From the NCBI GenBank assembly GCA_933207985.1, contig OW240913.1, forward strand, positions 324,735,700 to 324,799,699: a stretch of 64,000 nucleotides of DNA, in the 5' to 3' direction. Every line of letters begins with the position of its first letter. The first letter of the stretch is position 1. A model generated the notes under the pieces. The model saw only the letters and a program-made list of their open reading frames with translations, made no database searches and was not told the origin of the DNA. This DNA comes from Pelobates cultripes. Lineage: Eukaryota; Chordata; Amphibia; Anura; Pelobatidae. Of the stretch, positions 45,374 through 55,832 are shown one piece after another. The translations under genes were made by a program, and so were the position numbers.

Positions 45374-47196
45374 ACATAACACTTCTGTATATATTTTATT
45401 CTATGAATTCTTTTGAGGAGACGTATACTTTAATGTAATTTATCAATCTTTGGGTAAACGTCCCAGCTTGACTTTTTACCTATCAAATATGATGTAACAG
45501 AAAGTAACAGAAATAGGTCATCTGACAGTGAGTTTAGTTATTGGATGCAACTCAATTCAACACCTTTTCATCTTCAGCCAACAGCCTGCTTAAATATATA
45601 TCTAGGGTTAGATAGAGTTTGAGATTTAAAATAATATTTCTTTATTTTTCTCTCTCCCTCGTTTGCTTTCTCTTTTTCTTTTTCCATTTAATCTCATTTC
45701 AATTCATTTTCTATTTTAATAAAGCTGTATTTATATCTACCGCACATCAAGAAATCAAGTTTCATAAATTATCTCAGTTTTCAGAAAAGTGTTTATAAGT
45801 GTTAATACATAATTACGCTAGCTAGAATGTTTCTCGTTATAGGAATGCAATTAAAATAGGTTCTCATAATAATATATAAAATGTAATGCATAAATCTTAT
45901 AAACTTTATAGCAGGATTTGGAAACAAAGTCAACTTTGAATAAGTATATTTAATATTTGATTGTAAGTAATTACATTTAACTGCTCCAGAATTGAAGAAA
46001 ATCGTTTTATGGTTTAAAGTTTTATGGTACAGCTCCACTATTTGTTAACTTTGGTGGAGAATTAATAACACACATAATGGAGGGCATATGTATGGAATAA
46101 AAATATAGGGCACTTTATATCAGAAATGTTAACAATAAAATGGGCAAAGTTCATTCAATATTTTTATTCCTTTATTCATAAAAAATATATTTAAGAGAGA
46201 GGTAAAGGATGCCCATGAGGTTTACAGAGTTGTTCTATGGTTTTAAACTGGATAACGCAAAGTACTATAATGAGGGCTGACCAAAGCGAAGTCGAGAAAT
46301 CCAAATATGAATATTTCAGACCCCTACTTTTTGTCCTTTTAAGGTAATATTTCTGATGGAGCGCGAGGAAGTCCAGTGGACTCTGCGTGCATTCGCAACA
46401 GTGCTAGCAACAGAGCAATGTGTGCTTTTCCTGATTGATTTCTGCCCCAGCAGTCATCGAGGAGCTGATGTGTTCCTTTAAACAAATTGTGATGCACAGG
46501 CCAAGAGTGGCAATGGATATAGCAAGCTGCTGGCTTTGCCATTTAGCCACATTTGCTTGACTATTATAAAATCTAGTTGTGTGACCCAAAAGGATTACTT
46601 AGATAAATATAGTTGCTATACAAACTTATGTGATCAATCTAAAAATCCAACATCTGCTGCTACACTGAATGTGGAATCCTCCAAATAAACACACTACTAC
46701 GTGAAAATGTCAATAAAACAGTGGAGTGCTATACTATTTCACTTTATTCTGTTTTTAAAGGTGTATACACCAGATTTACAAAAAAAAATAGTATCAAAAT
46801 ATCTGTTTATTATTATTATTATTTTTTTTATGGATATTTGTATACACTAATGGACATGGCACTTTACATATATCGCGCTCCACTGTTTTATTAAAATTTT
46901 AATTTGCTTGAATGCTGCACATACATCGTATGCACCATAAATAAGAGACACACACACACAATACCAACAAAAACAATATTTATTGTTTGGTTTAGGCCAT
47001 GGTATTAATTTCGGGACTTACCAAAGACAAATTATCAACTCAGTAAACGCTTTAATAATTAATAATATAGAAACAATATATAATCAATCAATACATAAAT
47101 AGCACTTAAACCCATCATATTATTTCAATAAATAATACTACTCAAATATTTAGCCAGACATATATATAAACCTAAGTACCTTATTCCATCACACTT
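45374..47196. other. No gene seen
   Basis: AT-rich, with a GC-richer patch at 46355-46480 of unknown origin. A possible lone TTAA-type end (gtgttcctttaa) lies near 46470-46481. Confidence 0.45.
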
Positions 47197-47276
47197 TGAA
47201 CCCCTTAAGGACCAAACTTCTGGAATAAAAGGGAATCATGACATATCACACATGTCACGTGTCCTTAAGGGGTTAA
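47197..47276. mobile_element. Miniature TTAA palindrome, AACCCCTTAAGGAC family
   Basis: An 80-bp element begins aaccccttaaggac and ends gtccttaaggggttaa, a near-perfect 14-bp inverted repeat; TTAA is intact at the right and TGAA at the left. The middle includes ggaataaaagggaatcatga and acatgt-rich sequence. Confidence 0.75.
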
Positions 47277-47339
47277 ACAAATCCATCCTCAATTCCCTAT
47301 CAAGAGGATAATTCTTCCTTTAAGCATAAATACTTTGAC

Positions 47340-49396
47340 AAATTAAAAAAAAAAAAACACAATAATTCACCATTTTAGCAAACTGCATGCCAGCAAGCTC
47401 ATCTCTTTTTTCGTGTACCAGAAAGTATTTTCACAGTTAGAAAATGCACTAAATAGTGCCTCGCTCACACTTACATACCTACCTGCACCTGCATCCCTAT
47501 TAGTACTGCCGTCAACCACACGTAGATCATGCCTTTCCTACCCTTCAGACTTTCTCCCGGCTACTGAACAAGAGGTGGCTGCACTTCTCCTTTCCACTCG
47601 CCCCACCACTTGCCCGCTCAATCCCGTCCCATCTCACCTCATCAGATCTCTCTCCCCTTGTCTTTTGCCTTCCTTAACGCACATCTTCAACTGTTCTCTC
47701 TCTTCTGGCATTGTCCCTGCAGATCTTAAACATGCCACTGTAGGACCTATCCTGAAAAAAACATCTCTTGACCCGTCCTCTCCATGTAACTGTCGTCCCA
47801 TATCCCTGCTCCCTTTTTCCTTAAAGCTTCTGGAAAGACTTGTCTTTGCCTGTGTGTCTCAATTCCAACTCTCTCCTTGACCCTCTTTAGTCTGGCTTCC
47901 GCCCTCTTCACTCTACTGAGACTGCTATTATCAAAGTTACTAACGACCTAATCACAGCAAAATCCAAAGGCCACTTCTCCATACTAATTCTTCTTGACCT
48001 CTCTGCTGCCTTTGACACCATTGATCATGCTTTCCTTCTTCAAACTCTTCAATCACTTGGTCTCTGTGACTCTGTCCTCTCATGGTTTTCCTCTTATCTC
48101 TCCCAATGCTCATTCAGTGTCTCCTTTTATGATGATACTTCCTCCCCTCGTCATGTCTCAGTTGGAGTCCCACAAGGCTCTGCCCTTGGTCCCCTTCCAT
48201 TTTCTCTTTACACTGCCTCTCTTGGCAAACTTAGTGCCTCTTTTGGATTCCACTACCACCTGTACGCTGATGACACCCAGATATATCTCTCCTCCCCGGA
48301 CCTCTCCCCTGCCGTCCTGCAACGTGTTACTGCTTGCCTTTCTTCCATCTCTGACTGGATGTCCTCCCGCTTTCTAAAACTCAATCTCTCTAAAACTGAA
48401 CTCCTTGTATTTCCTCCTCCTAATACTGATCCTCCTCTCTTGCTCTCCCTTCAAGTCAGTGGTATCCACATAAGTCCATCCTTGCAAGCGTGCTGTCTTG
48501 GTGTCATACTTGACTCTGGCCTCACCTTTGAGCCTCACATCAAGTATGTTGCCAAATCCTGTAGATCCCAACTTAAAAACATAGCCCGAATCCGCACCTT
48601 TCTTACAAAAGGTGATACCAAGGAGCTTGGCCATGCTCTAGTAATTTCCTGCATGGATTATTGTAACTCCTTATTGGTCTTTCAAAAAGCCGTATTGCCC
48701 AGCTACAGTCTGTAATGAATGCCGCCGCCAGACTGATTTTCCTCTCTAGTCGGTCCTCTCACACCTCACCCCTCTGTCAGTCCTTACATTAGCTTCCTGT
48801 ATCCTATAGGAGTCAATTCAAAGTGCTAACCCATACATATAAAGCACTGAACAATTCTAGCCCCTCGAATATATCTTCACAGATCCATAGGTATGCCCCT
48901 TCTCAGACTCTCCGCTATTCCTGTGACCTTCTTCTGTCCGCTGCTCGCACACGTACAGCCAACTTGCGCTTGCAGGACTTCTCGTGGATGGCTCCCTTCC
49001 GTTGGAATAGCCTGCCTACCCCAATCAGACTCTCCCATAGTCTTCAATCATTTAAGAAGTGCCTTAAAACCCATCTCTTTAGGAAAGCTTATGGCCTCCC
49101 AGAGTAACCTCTACCTCACATACCTGTCTCTTGCTCTCTCCTAAAGGGCAGGACTTTACTCTCTCCTCTAGGTCTGCTTCACTCCATATTATTTGATTGA
49201 TATTTCCTGTCCTAATGTGTTTTATACCCCGCCTCCTAAAGACTGTAAGCTCGTTTGAGCAGGGTCCTCTTCAACCTATCGTTCCTGTAAGTTTTCTTGT
49301 AATTGTCCTATTTAAAGTTAAATACCCCTCTCATATTATTGTAAAGCGCTACGGAATCTGTTGGCGCTATATAAATGGCAATAATAATAATAATAC
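47340..49396 (+). mobile_element. L2-clade non-LTR retrotransposon, 5'-truncated
   Basis: RT and C-terminal coding homology (47413-49107) is followed by a 3' UTR and the structured tail gcgctacggaat, gttggcgctatataaat and a short (AAT)n run at 49378-49396. A tail of this kind with a trinucleotide run is typical of L2. Endonuclease is absent. Compared with the CR1 copies here it is C-rich on the plus strand. Confidence 0.9.
47413..49107 (+). pseudogene. L2 reverse transcriptase relic
   Basis: Blocks in order: [83 protein letters not shown] (motif A, near 47985-48025), [15 protein letters not shown] (motif B), [10 protein letters not shown] (motif C, near 48262-48290, both Asp kept), [36 protein letters not shown], then TYKALNNSSPSNI and FRWNSLPTPIRLSHSLQSFKKCLKTHLF. 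A frameshift near 47880 and another near 48690, plus a stop at 47890, break it. The shadow frames at 47994-48377 and 48374-48634 are not genes. Confidence 0.9.
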
Positions 49397-49544
49397 TGGC
49401 CAACAATTTAAAATGATGCTGCTAATGCTTTCTGCATATGCACACATACACCCTTCATCATATTAACCCTTTCCTAGTATGCGCATTAAATCTCCCCTGC
49501 CAACTGACATTGCCAGAGCCTGGAACAGCACTGAGGAATACACA

Positions 49545-49858
49545 CACACACACACACATAGATTACTGAATATATACAGACTGCTGAATACACCCACAAA
49601 CACATATACTGCATTGAGGGGTGCAGTGTATGTGTTTGTGTGTACGAGTGCAGAGTGTGTGTGAGGGGTGCTGTGTATGTGTCTGAGGGGTGGTGTGTAT
49701 GTGTGTGAGGGGTGCTGTGTGTGCGTGTGTGTGTGTGTGTGTGAGGGGTGCTGTGTGAGGGGTGATGTGTGTGTGTAGTGCTGTGTGTGTGTATGGAGGG
49801 GGTGCTGTGTGTGAGGAGGGTGCTGTGTGTGTGGGGTGGGGTGCTGTGTGTGGGAAGA
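49545..49858 (+). repeat. GTGT/GAGGGGTGCT minisatellite
   Basis: A short (CA)n run at 49541-49559 is followed by repeated ggggtgctgtgtgtgtg units. The Thr/His-rich minus-strand frame is a repeat translation. Confidence 0.85.
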
Positions 49859-50040
49859 CGGGACAGATTAACAGCCCAGTGGGCCTTTTGCTGACAATTA
49901 TGGCCTAATTGCAGAAATTTCATGTATCTGATGGAGCTAAAAGAAAATACATACCCTATGTTAATCTCTCTCTAATTTATGTTTTCATCTTTCCATTAAA
50001 TCCATAACCCCTAACAGCAGTGTCCAGTGAAGCAGGAAGT
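49859..50040 (+). mobile_element. hAT-like repeat fragment, same family as 63749-64000
   Basis: Matches the window's right end: cagtgggcc, tgctgacaattatg, gcctaattgcag, then tctctctaatttatg, aaatccataaccc and cagcagtgtccagtgaagca. About 75 bp present in the 63.8-kb copy are missing here. The terminus itself (CAGGGCCGGATTAA in the other copy) is altered. Confidence 0.7.
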
Positions 50041-50690
50041 CAATGGGCGCAGTAAAAGGGTGGGCCACTGACACAAATCACGAAACCTGCCAAAAGGGGC
50101 CAACATGCCCAAAAAGAGGGTATGTCTGCTCAAAGAATTGGAAAGCCAGCCTGACTGCCTGCCAATCATGCAAGCTGGCCAACCAGGACATACTATGCAG
50201 ACAGCACCCTGAGCTTGGCATAAATGCGTTTAATGATGCGCTCGCTCAACGCTTTCTAAGGACTGTCCCCTAGCACTCGCTGTTTCACTTGTCACCTTAC
50301 CATCTTACTAGCAGGCAGAAGCTCCTGGTATACAGTCTGGGACAGAGAAAAGCTGTATTTAGTGAGTGTAAAAGAAAGGGAACATGCCACAGTGCTAGAG
50401 AGACCAAAGTCAGCATTACCTGAACTATATTCATATTCAGCCAGTCCACACAAATTTTGTTCCCATACACCCCTCTTAAGTTTCAGTACATAAGCAAGAG
50501 TATGTGAAAAGTAGTTAGGGTTGCCACCTTTCTTGGAAAAACATACCGGCCTTGCTAATTTGCATAATTAATTATGTATGGGTGACATCACATGATGTAA
50601 ATCACAAGGAGTGACATAAGAGAAAATGCTGTAAAATCACCAAAAAACTACTTGGTTTGATTCTGCTGTATAGATGGATTGCTCCCAGTG
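50041..50690. other. Unassigned sequence
   Basis: May continue the preceding repeat. A 76-codon frame (50043-50273) with several CxxC pairs has no family match I know and is not called. Confidence 0.4.
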
Positions 50691-51345
50691 TCTCAAGTCT
50701 CCCACTGTCCCAGTGTCCCCATGTCTCCCAGTGCCCTCATGACTCAGTGTCCCCATGTGTCGATTACCCCATGTTTCAGTGTCCCTATCTATCAGTGTCT
50801 CAGTGCCCCATGTCTCCAGAGACCTGGGGACACGGAGACACCAGGGACACTGGGAGACTAGGGGACACTGGCTGGGACACATGGAGACACTGGGAAAATA
50901 GGGGACACTTGAAGACATGGGGACACAGACACAAGGGACACAGACACTAGAGACACTGGCTGGGGGACATGGGGACATTGAGACATCGGGGCACTGGGAG
51001 ACATGGGGACTCTGAGACACCAGGGACACAGACAATAGGGACACTTGCTGGGAGACATGGGGACATTGAGACACTTGGGGCACTGGGAGACATCGGGGCA
51101 CTGGGAGACATGGGGACACTGAGACACTGTGAGACCAGGGAGCACTGGGAGACTAGGGGGCACTGGGAGACATGGGGACATTGAGACACCAGGGCCACTG
51201 GCTGGGAGACATGGACACTGGGAGACATGGGGACACTGTGTACCCATGTGTCTCTGTGTCCCCATGTCTCCCAATGTCCCTTAGTGTCCCCAAGTGTCGG
51301 TCATAATGTCTCCCAATGTCCCTTAGTGTCTGTGTCCCCATGTCT
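50690..51345. repeat. GGGACACTGGGAGACATG minisatellite with two orientation switches
   Basis: Units of about 9-10 bp, paired into about 19 bp (ggggacactgggagacatg), run in the C-rich sense at 50690-50820, the G-rich sense at 50821-51240, and the C-rich sense again at 51241-51345. The switch points create potential hairpins. Long frames rich in Ser-Gln-Cys-Pro on both strands are repeat translations. Confidence 0.9.
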
Positions 51346-51359
51346 CCTTGCAGCCTTTC

Positions 51360-52020
51360 CCCCATACTGAACTTCCCTGACCTGTAGGCTGTCTTTGCAG
51401 GGTGGGAGTTGCTCTCTGGACTCTCTGTAGCTGCTCGCCTGTGGATCAGTGAGTAGAGATAGGCAGGGAGGGATATGCTGGAACTTCCTATCCCTGCCTC
51501 TCTCCACACACAGCTGTGTGTGGGGGTAGGGATGCTGTGTGTGTGGTGGGTAGGGGTGCTGTGGATGCATAAAAAAAAGATACATAAAATCTTTATCCTC
51601 CTCTCCCTTCTTCTTACCTTTGGTAGAGGAGGGGATGACACAGCCAGCTCTGTTGGTCTGGTGGTGGTAAGTATGTGCCTGGCTGCAGCTCTCCTGTCCT
51701 CCAGCGCAATTCTGTGTGGAGAGTTGCCATTGGAACACACAGCAACGCTCCACACAGATTGCTCCTGGGAGGACAGGAGAGCTGCTTCCCAGATCCCTAC
51801 CCCTGCCATTTTGGGCAGGCAGGTGCCTACTAAGCATTGCTGCCGACCTGCGGCAGGGCCCCCTCCCCAAGCGACCTAAGGCCACGTGCCCACAGAGAGG
51901 GCTCGGCATCACTGCACTAGGTTGTAGGCTACACTATCATTTAACAAATGAAATGACTGGAAGTTGAATTACTTGAGGTTATTATGATGAATACACGTTT
52001 CTAGCAGCATAAACATAAAG
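51360..52020. repeat. Moderately GC-rich dispersed repeat sequence
   Basis: Includes short inverted matches (ggaggacaggagagctg near 51767 against cagctctcctgtcctcc near 51685), a gtgtgtggtgggtaggggtgctgtg block near 51515-51560, and ccacagagagggctcggc near 51890. Probably transposon-derived. No protein recognised in its 130-200 codon frames. Confidence 0.4.
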
Positions 52021-52205
52021 AAAAATGGATTGATTCAGTGGCGTACATACCAGGGTCGCAGGGGTCGCGGCTGCGACCGGGCATGGCTCACCAGGGGGCC
52101 CGGCATCCCCTGCGACCCGGTATGTAGCCACAGGGCCAGCCTCTTCTCCTGGGGGGCCCAGGAGGCGGCCACCCCAGGGCCCCCCGAGGCTGGCCCTGCT
52201 GACAC

Positions 52206-52435
52206 CGGGCAGGCGGGTGGCCGGTCGGGCAGGCGGGTACGCGAGGGAGCACTCAGCATGCTTCCTCTTCAGCTCCCTCGCGCACCGCACTGATACCGGA
52301 GCCGGAAGCCGGAAGATGACGTCATCTTCCGGCTCCGGCATCCCTACGCGGCGCGCGAGGGAGCTGAAGAGGAAGCACTGAATGCTCCCTCGCGCGCCCG
52401 CCTGCCCGCCTGCCCGACCGGCCACCCGCCCAGCA
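52206..52435. repeat. CpG-rich palindrome centred on a CRE flanked by ETS-like sites
   Basis: Arms of about 115 bp mirror each other around TGACGTCA (52317-52324). On each side lies gccggaag/cttccggc, an ETS core, and farther out ctccctcgcgc and gaagctgaagaggaagc-type blocks. CpG density is high. Motif identity is seen; promoter activity is inference. Confidence 0.8.
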
Positions 52436-52514
52436 GCACCACCGGACCCCAGGGAATCCCCCAGCACTCCAAAAGGTAAGGAGGCTGGGGGGATTACATT
52501 TAAAAAAAAACATG

Positions 52515-52980
52515 TGTTAGTGTTTGAGTGTGTGTGAGTGTCAGTGTAAGTGTTAGAGTGTATGTGAGTGTTAGAGTGAGTGTTAGTGTGTTAGAGTGAG
52601 TGTCAGTGTGAGTGTTAGTGTGTTAGAGTGAGTGTCAGTGTGAGTGTCAGTGTGAGTGTTAGTGTGTGTGTCTGCTAGTGAGTGTTAGTGTGAGTGTTAG
52701 AGTGTGTCTTAGAGTGAGTGTTAGTGTGTGTGTCTGCTAGTGAGTGTGAGTGTTAGTGTGTGAGTGTTAGTAAGAGTGTTAGAGTGAGTGTGAGTGTTAG
52801 TGTGTGTCTGCTAGTGAGTGTCAGTGAGTGTGTTACTGTGTGTGTCTTACTGAGTGTGTGTCTGTTAGTGAGTGTGTGTTTGTCAATGAGAGTGTATGTT
52901 TTGTAAGTGAGTGTGTATGTATGTCTGTCGCTGACTGTGTCTCTGTCAGTAAATGTGTGTCTGTAAGTGTGTGTGTCTTC
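52515..52980 (+). repeat. GTGAGTGTTA minisatellite inside the hAT element
   Basis: Degenerate tandem gtgagtgttagtgtg and gtgtctgctagtgagt units over about 465 bp. Confidence 0.9.
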
Positions 52981-53084
52981 AACACTTACCTTTCTCCAGC
53001 GCCGGACTCCCTTGGCGCTGAGGATCCCTCAGCCTCTCAGCTCCGAATGCGACCGCGCACGCATTCAAACTGCCCATAGGAAAG

Positions 53085-53346
53085 CATTACTCAATGCTTT
53101 CCTATGGACGTTCAGTGTGCTCCTCTAGCGGCTGTCAGTGAGACAGCCACTAGAGGCTGGATTAACCCTCAGTGAAACATAGCAGTTTCTCTGAAACTGC
53201 TATGTTTTCAGCTGCAGGGTTAAAACTAGAGGGACCTGACACCCAGACAACTTCATTGAGCTGATGTGATCTGGGTGTCTGTAGTGGTCCTTTAAAGGAC
53301 CACTATAGTGCCAGGAAAACATACTCGTTTTCCTGGCACTATAGTG
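53085..53346. repeat. Hairpin-rich unit, copy 1, with extra perfect palindromes
   Basis: Contains ataggaaagcatt/aatgctttcctat, ggctgtc/gacagcc and aacatagcagtttc/gaaactgctatgtt stems. Then tagtggtcctttaaaggaccacta (24-bp perfect palindrome, 53282-53305) and a 20-bp stem with 6-nt loop at 53301-53346. Copies 2 and 3 lie at 53505-53760 and 58205-58340. Confidence 0.8.
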
Positions 53347-53504
53347 CCCTGAGGGTGCCCCCACCCGGCTCTGGAAAGGGGTAAAACTTACCTTTTTCCA
53401 CCGCTGGGCGGAGAGCTCTCCTCCTCCGATCCTCCTCTTCTCCTCCCCGTCGGCTGAATGCGCACGCGCGGCAAGAGCTGCGCGCGCATTCAGCCGGTCA
53501 CATA

Positions 53505-53760
53505 GGAAAGCATTCATAATGCTTTCCTATGGACGCTGGCGTGCTCTCACGTGAAAATCACAGTGAGAAGCACGCAAGCGCCTCTAGCGGCTGTCAATGG
53601 GACAGCCACTAGAGGAAATAGGGGAAGGCTTAACCCATTCATAAACACAGCAGTTTCTCTGAAACTGCTATGTTTATGAAAAAATGGGTTAACCCTAGCT
53701 GGACCTGGCACCCAGATCACTTCATTAAGCTGAAGTGGTCTGGGTGCTGATAATCGCTTT
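53505..53760. repeat. Hairpin-rich unit, copy 2
   Basis: Same stems as copy 1 (ataggaaagcatt, aatgctttcctat; agcagtttctctgaaactgct) followed by ggacctggcacccagatcac. It also has a cacgtgaaaatcacagtgag insert. Confidence 0.75.
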
Positions 53761-53933
53761 AGAGATGTGTATTGCATCTGCATGCACTGAAATTTTCGCT
53801 TGATGCAGCCCTGTAACCCCTGCGACCAGGTGCCCACCGCCATGTGTTGCGGCCCGGCCCGCACGCGGGGGGGCCCACGGATCAATTTTCGCACCGGGGC
53901 CCCATGGGTCATGTGTACGCCACTGGATTGATT

Positions 53934-54175
53934 GAAACGTATTTTTATTGAAATGTATTAGGTTTCATTGCATGTATACTTACAATCACCATCTGAGGAA
54001 TGGCTTTATTTTGCCAATAAACTTGTGCAAATGTCAAAACATAACTTCTTGTAATGCTTCAAATCTTTCACACATGGCAGAACTGAAATGCAGAGTGAGA
54101 AGTTGAACATATTTGAAGCCAACAAAGAAGTTAAAAGCAGGTGCAGCATGAGGTTAGGATAAAGTGCAGGTCAGT
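53934..54175. other. No gene seen
   Basis: AT-rich flank of the hAT element; with 51960-52027 it is the interrupted pre-insertion sequence. Confidence 0.5.
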
Positions 54176-54177
54176 AC

Positions 54178-54210
54178 CAGACAGACAGACACACAGACAG
54201 ACACACAGAC

Positions 54211-54245
<35 letters not shown>
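54178..54245 (+). repeat. (CAGA)n/(GATA)n microsatellite
   Basis: Degenerate cagacaga units lead into about eight uninterrupted GATA units. Confidence 0.95.
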
Positions 54246-54246
<1 letters not shown>

Positions 54247-54407
54247 GAAAGCAGTTATTTCATAAAAAGGGGATAGGAAAATCCAAATGCAAAAGCAGTG
54301 CTTTCAGTATATATCTGTTCAAATGTAATATTATTATGTAAACTTTTTCATATATATATGTTATTCATTTACTGTTATATTTTGCATTACGTTGTCCCGG
54401 GTTTGTC

Positions 54408-54494
54408 CTCTGATGTCCCTCTTTAATGGACATCAGAGAACTGCCGCTAAAAAGCATAGCACAAGCACATAATTATATTCGCTTGTGCTATGCT
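54408..54494. repeat. Two adjacent perfect hairpins
   Basis: Stem 1: ctctgatgtcc (54408-54418) with ggacatcagag (54428-54438), 9-nt loop. Stem 2: agcatagcacaagc (54453-54466) with gcttgtgctatgct (54481-54494), 14-nt loop. Neither lies in a recognised element. Confidence 0.8.
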
Positions 54495-54499
54495 AAGGG

Positions 54500-55828
54500 C
54501 ATTAGCACCATACAAACAGCACAGTTTTCACTGCATGGCTTGATCTCACTGCTACTTAGACTGTGTGATTGAAAGGAAGTATGGCGTGCATTCGGACCGA
54601 TCCATCCACATTCTGGACAGGTCCGCCTATTACCGCCCCCACTGGCAACCAAAATCAGAGGATGCCGATGTTGGGGGATCTGTACTACATTGTTAAGGTT
54701 GTTAATTTGTCTAACAACTGTGTCTCTATAGGGCACATAGTACTCTTCCAGTTCAAATAGTTTTTTATGTCTCAGCTGTGTATTATGTTTTACGTTTTCT
54801 TTGAGACCAGTCCTGCTTCATTTACTGCGTCAGATGTTTCCTTGCCAAAGTACCCTGCTTTTGTGTATCAGATGACTAATGTGTATTATATTATAAAAAG
54901 TCAATGAAAAGCAATTTTTAAGTAATAACAACAGAACTTTAATATCATAAGAGTTCTGGTCATCGGTCATTATGGTATTAATGTTAAGTTATGATTAAAC
55001 TGGTTCATGTTCAGTAGCTTTAAAACATCAAAGCTACCAGCTGGCCAGCACCCTGCAAACCACTAGTAAGTTGCCAAATCATTTGCAAATGGTTTAACGA
55101 TTTATTCTGGAAGAACACCATAGCACTCCCGGTGTCTCTGGTGGCCCCTGTCTGTACCTGGAGCTTGACTCTGGTTGTGAGGGGGCCCTGCTTGGAAAAG
55201 TGAGAAGTAAGGAAATGGGAGATAGGAGCATAGTGCCACAAATTTGGGAAAGATGGGGTATGAGTAGTGGGACACAAGTTGGGGAAGTTCCCTCCACAGA
55301 CATGCACATCTACACTCACACATTTGGATTTACTCATTGGCACTTAGAACCATTAAAATCATTGCAGTATTGCAGTCTCACACTAGAGCTCCACAAAATA
55401 TGCCACCATATTTATTTGAGTGTATATATATATATATCCTGCATAGAAATATCACCTGCATATCTCAAGTTGGACTTTGAAATGAGAAGCTCTTCTTGGG
55501 CATAGAACCACCAAGCACAGACAGGCATCTTGTTGCAGACATCATATTGCATTTCTGCAGATACCCTTTGCAAAGGACACTGTTTTAAACACAGCTTTAA
55601 AAAAAAAAAAAACGAAAAAAAAAAAACTAATCATAGGCCACATTGGAATTAAATAACCTTGTATCACCCCTCCTGAGATGGACCTCTGTATCCGCCCCTG
55701 ATCTGCATGCCCAGGGCTGTAGGACTCTAGGAGAGGAACCTGACCTGGCATACTGCCTGGGGCTCTGCGAACCCTTAATCCAACTCTGTAAAGTGGGCTG
55801 TAGTTGTTGTGGTGCTTCGAGTGTTCCT
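54500..55828. other. No gene seen; lone TTAA-type MITE right end
   Basis: No recognisable protein. An A-run lies at 55598-55626. A right end of the AGGGACACT type (gagtgttcctttaa, TTAA 55829-55832) closes the stretch; its left partner was not identified. Confidence 0.45.
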
Positions 55829-55832
55829 TTAA

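Larger units (their letters stand above)
52036..53925. mobile_element. hAT non-autonomous transposon with perfect 8-bp target duplication
   Basis: Target duplication gattgatt at 52028-52035 and 53926-53933 flanks termini cagtggcgtaca and tgtacgccactg, the CAGTGGCG signature of hAT elements. The 1,890-bp interior has, in order, a CpG-rich palindrome (52206-52435), a GTGAGTGTTA minisatellite (52515-52980), and two related hairpin-rich units (53085-53295, 53505-53760). The 3' subterminal part (ggcccacgg, accggggcccca) resembles the left subterminal part. No transposase frame. Confidence 0.93.

Noticed and set aside
47994..48634. Frames overlapping the L2 reverse transcriptase on both strands
   Set aside because: Shadows; the RT blocks lie in another frame of the plus strand.
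49486..49923. 145-codon minus-strand frame with SerThrHis-rich repeats
   Set aside because: Translation of the GTGT/GGGGTGCT minisatellite.
50637..51274. Long frames rich in Ser, Gln, Cys and Pro on the minus strand (up to 160 codons)
   Set aside because: They are translations of the GGGACACTG minisatellite; several frames on both strands are open because the unit lacks stops.
51153..51912. Two minus-strand frames of 203-218 codons
   Set aside because: They run from moderately GC-rich repeat sequence into the minisatellite; no domain is recognisable and neither has coding-like features beyond length.
51982..52467. 161-codon minus-strand frame in the CpG-rich palindrome
   Set aside because: High GC reduces stops; the frame follows the palindrome, and frames are open on both strands.
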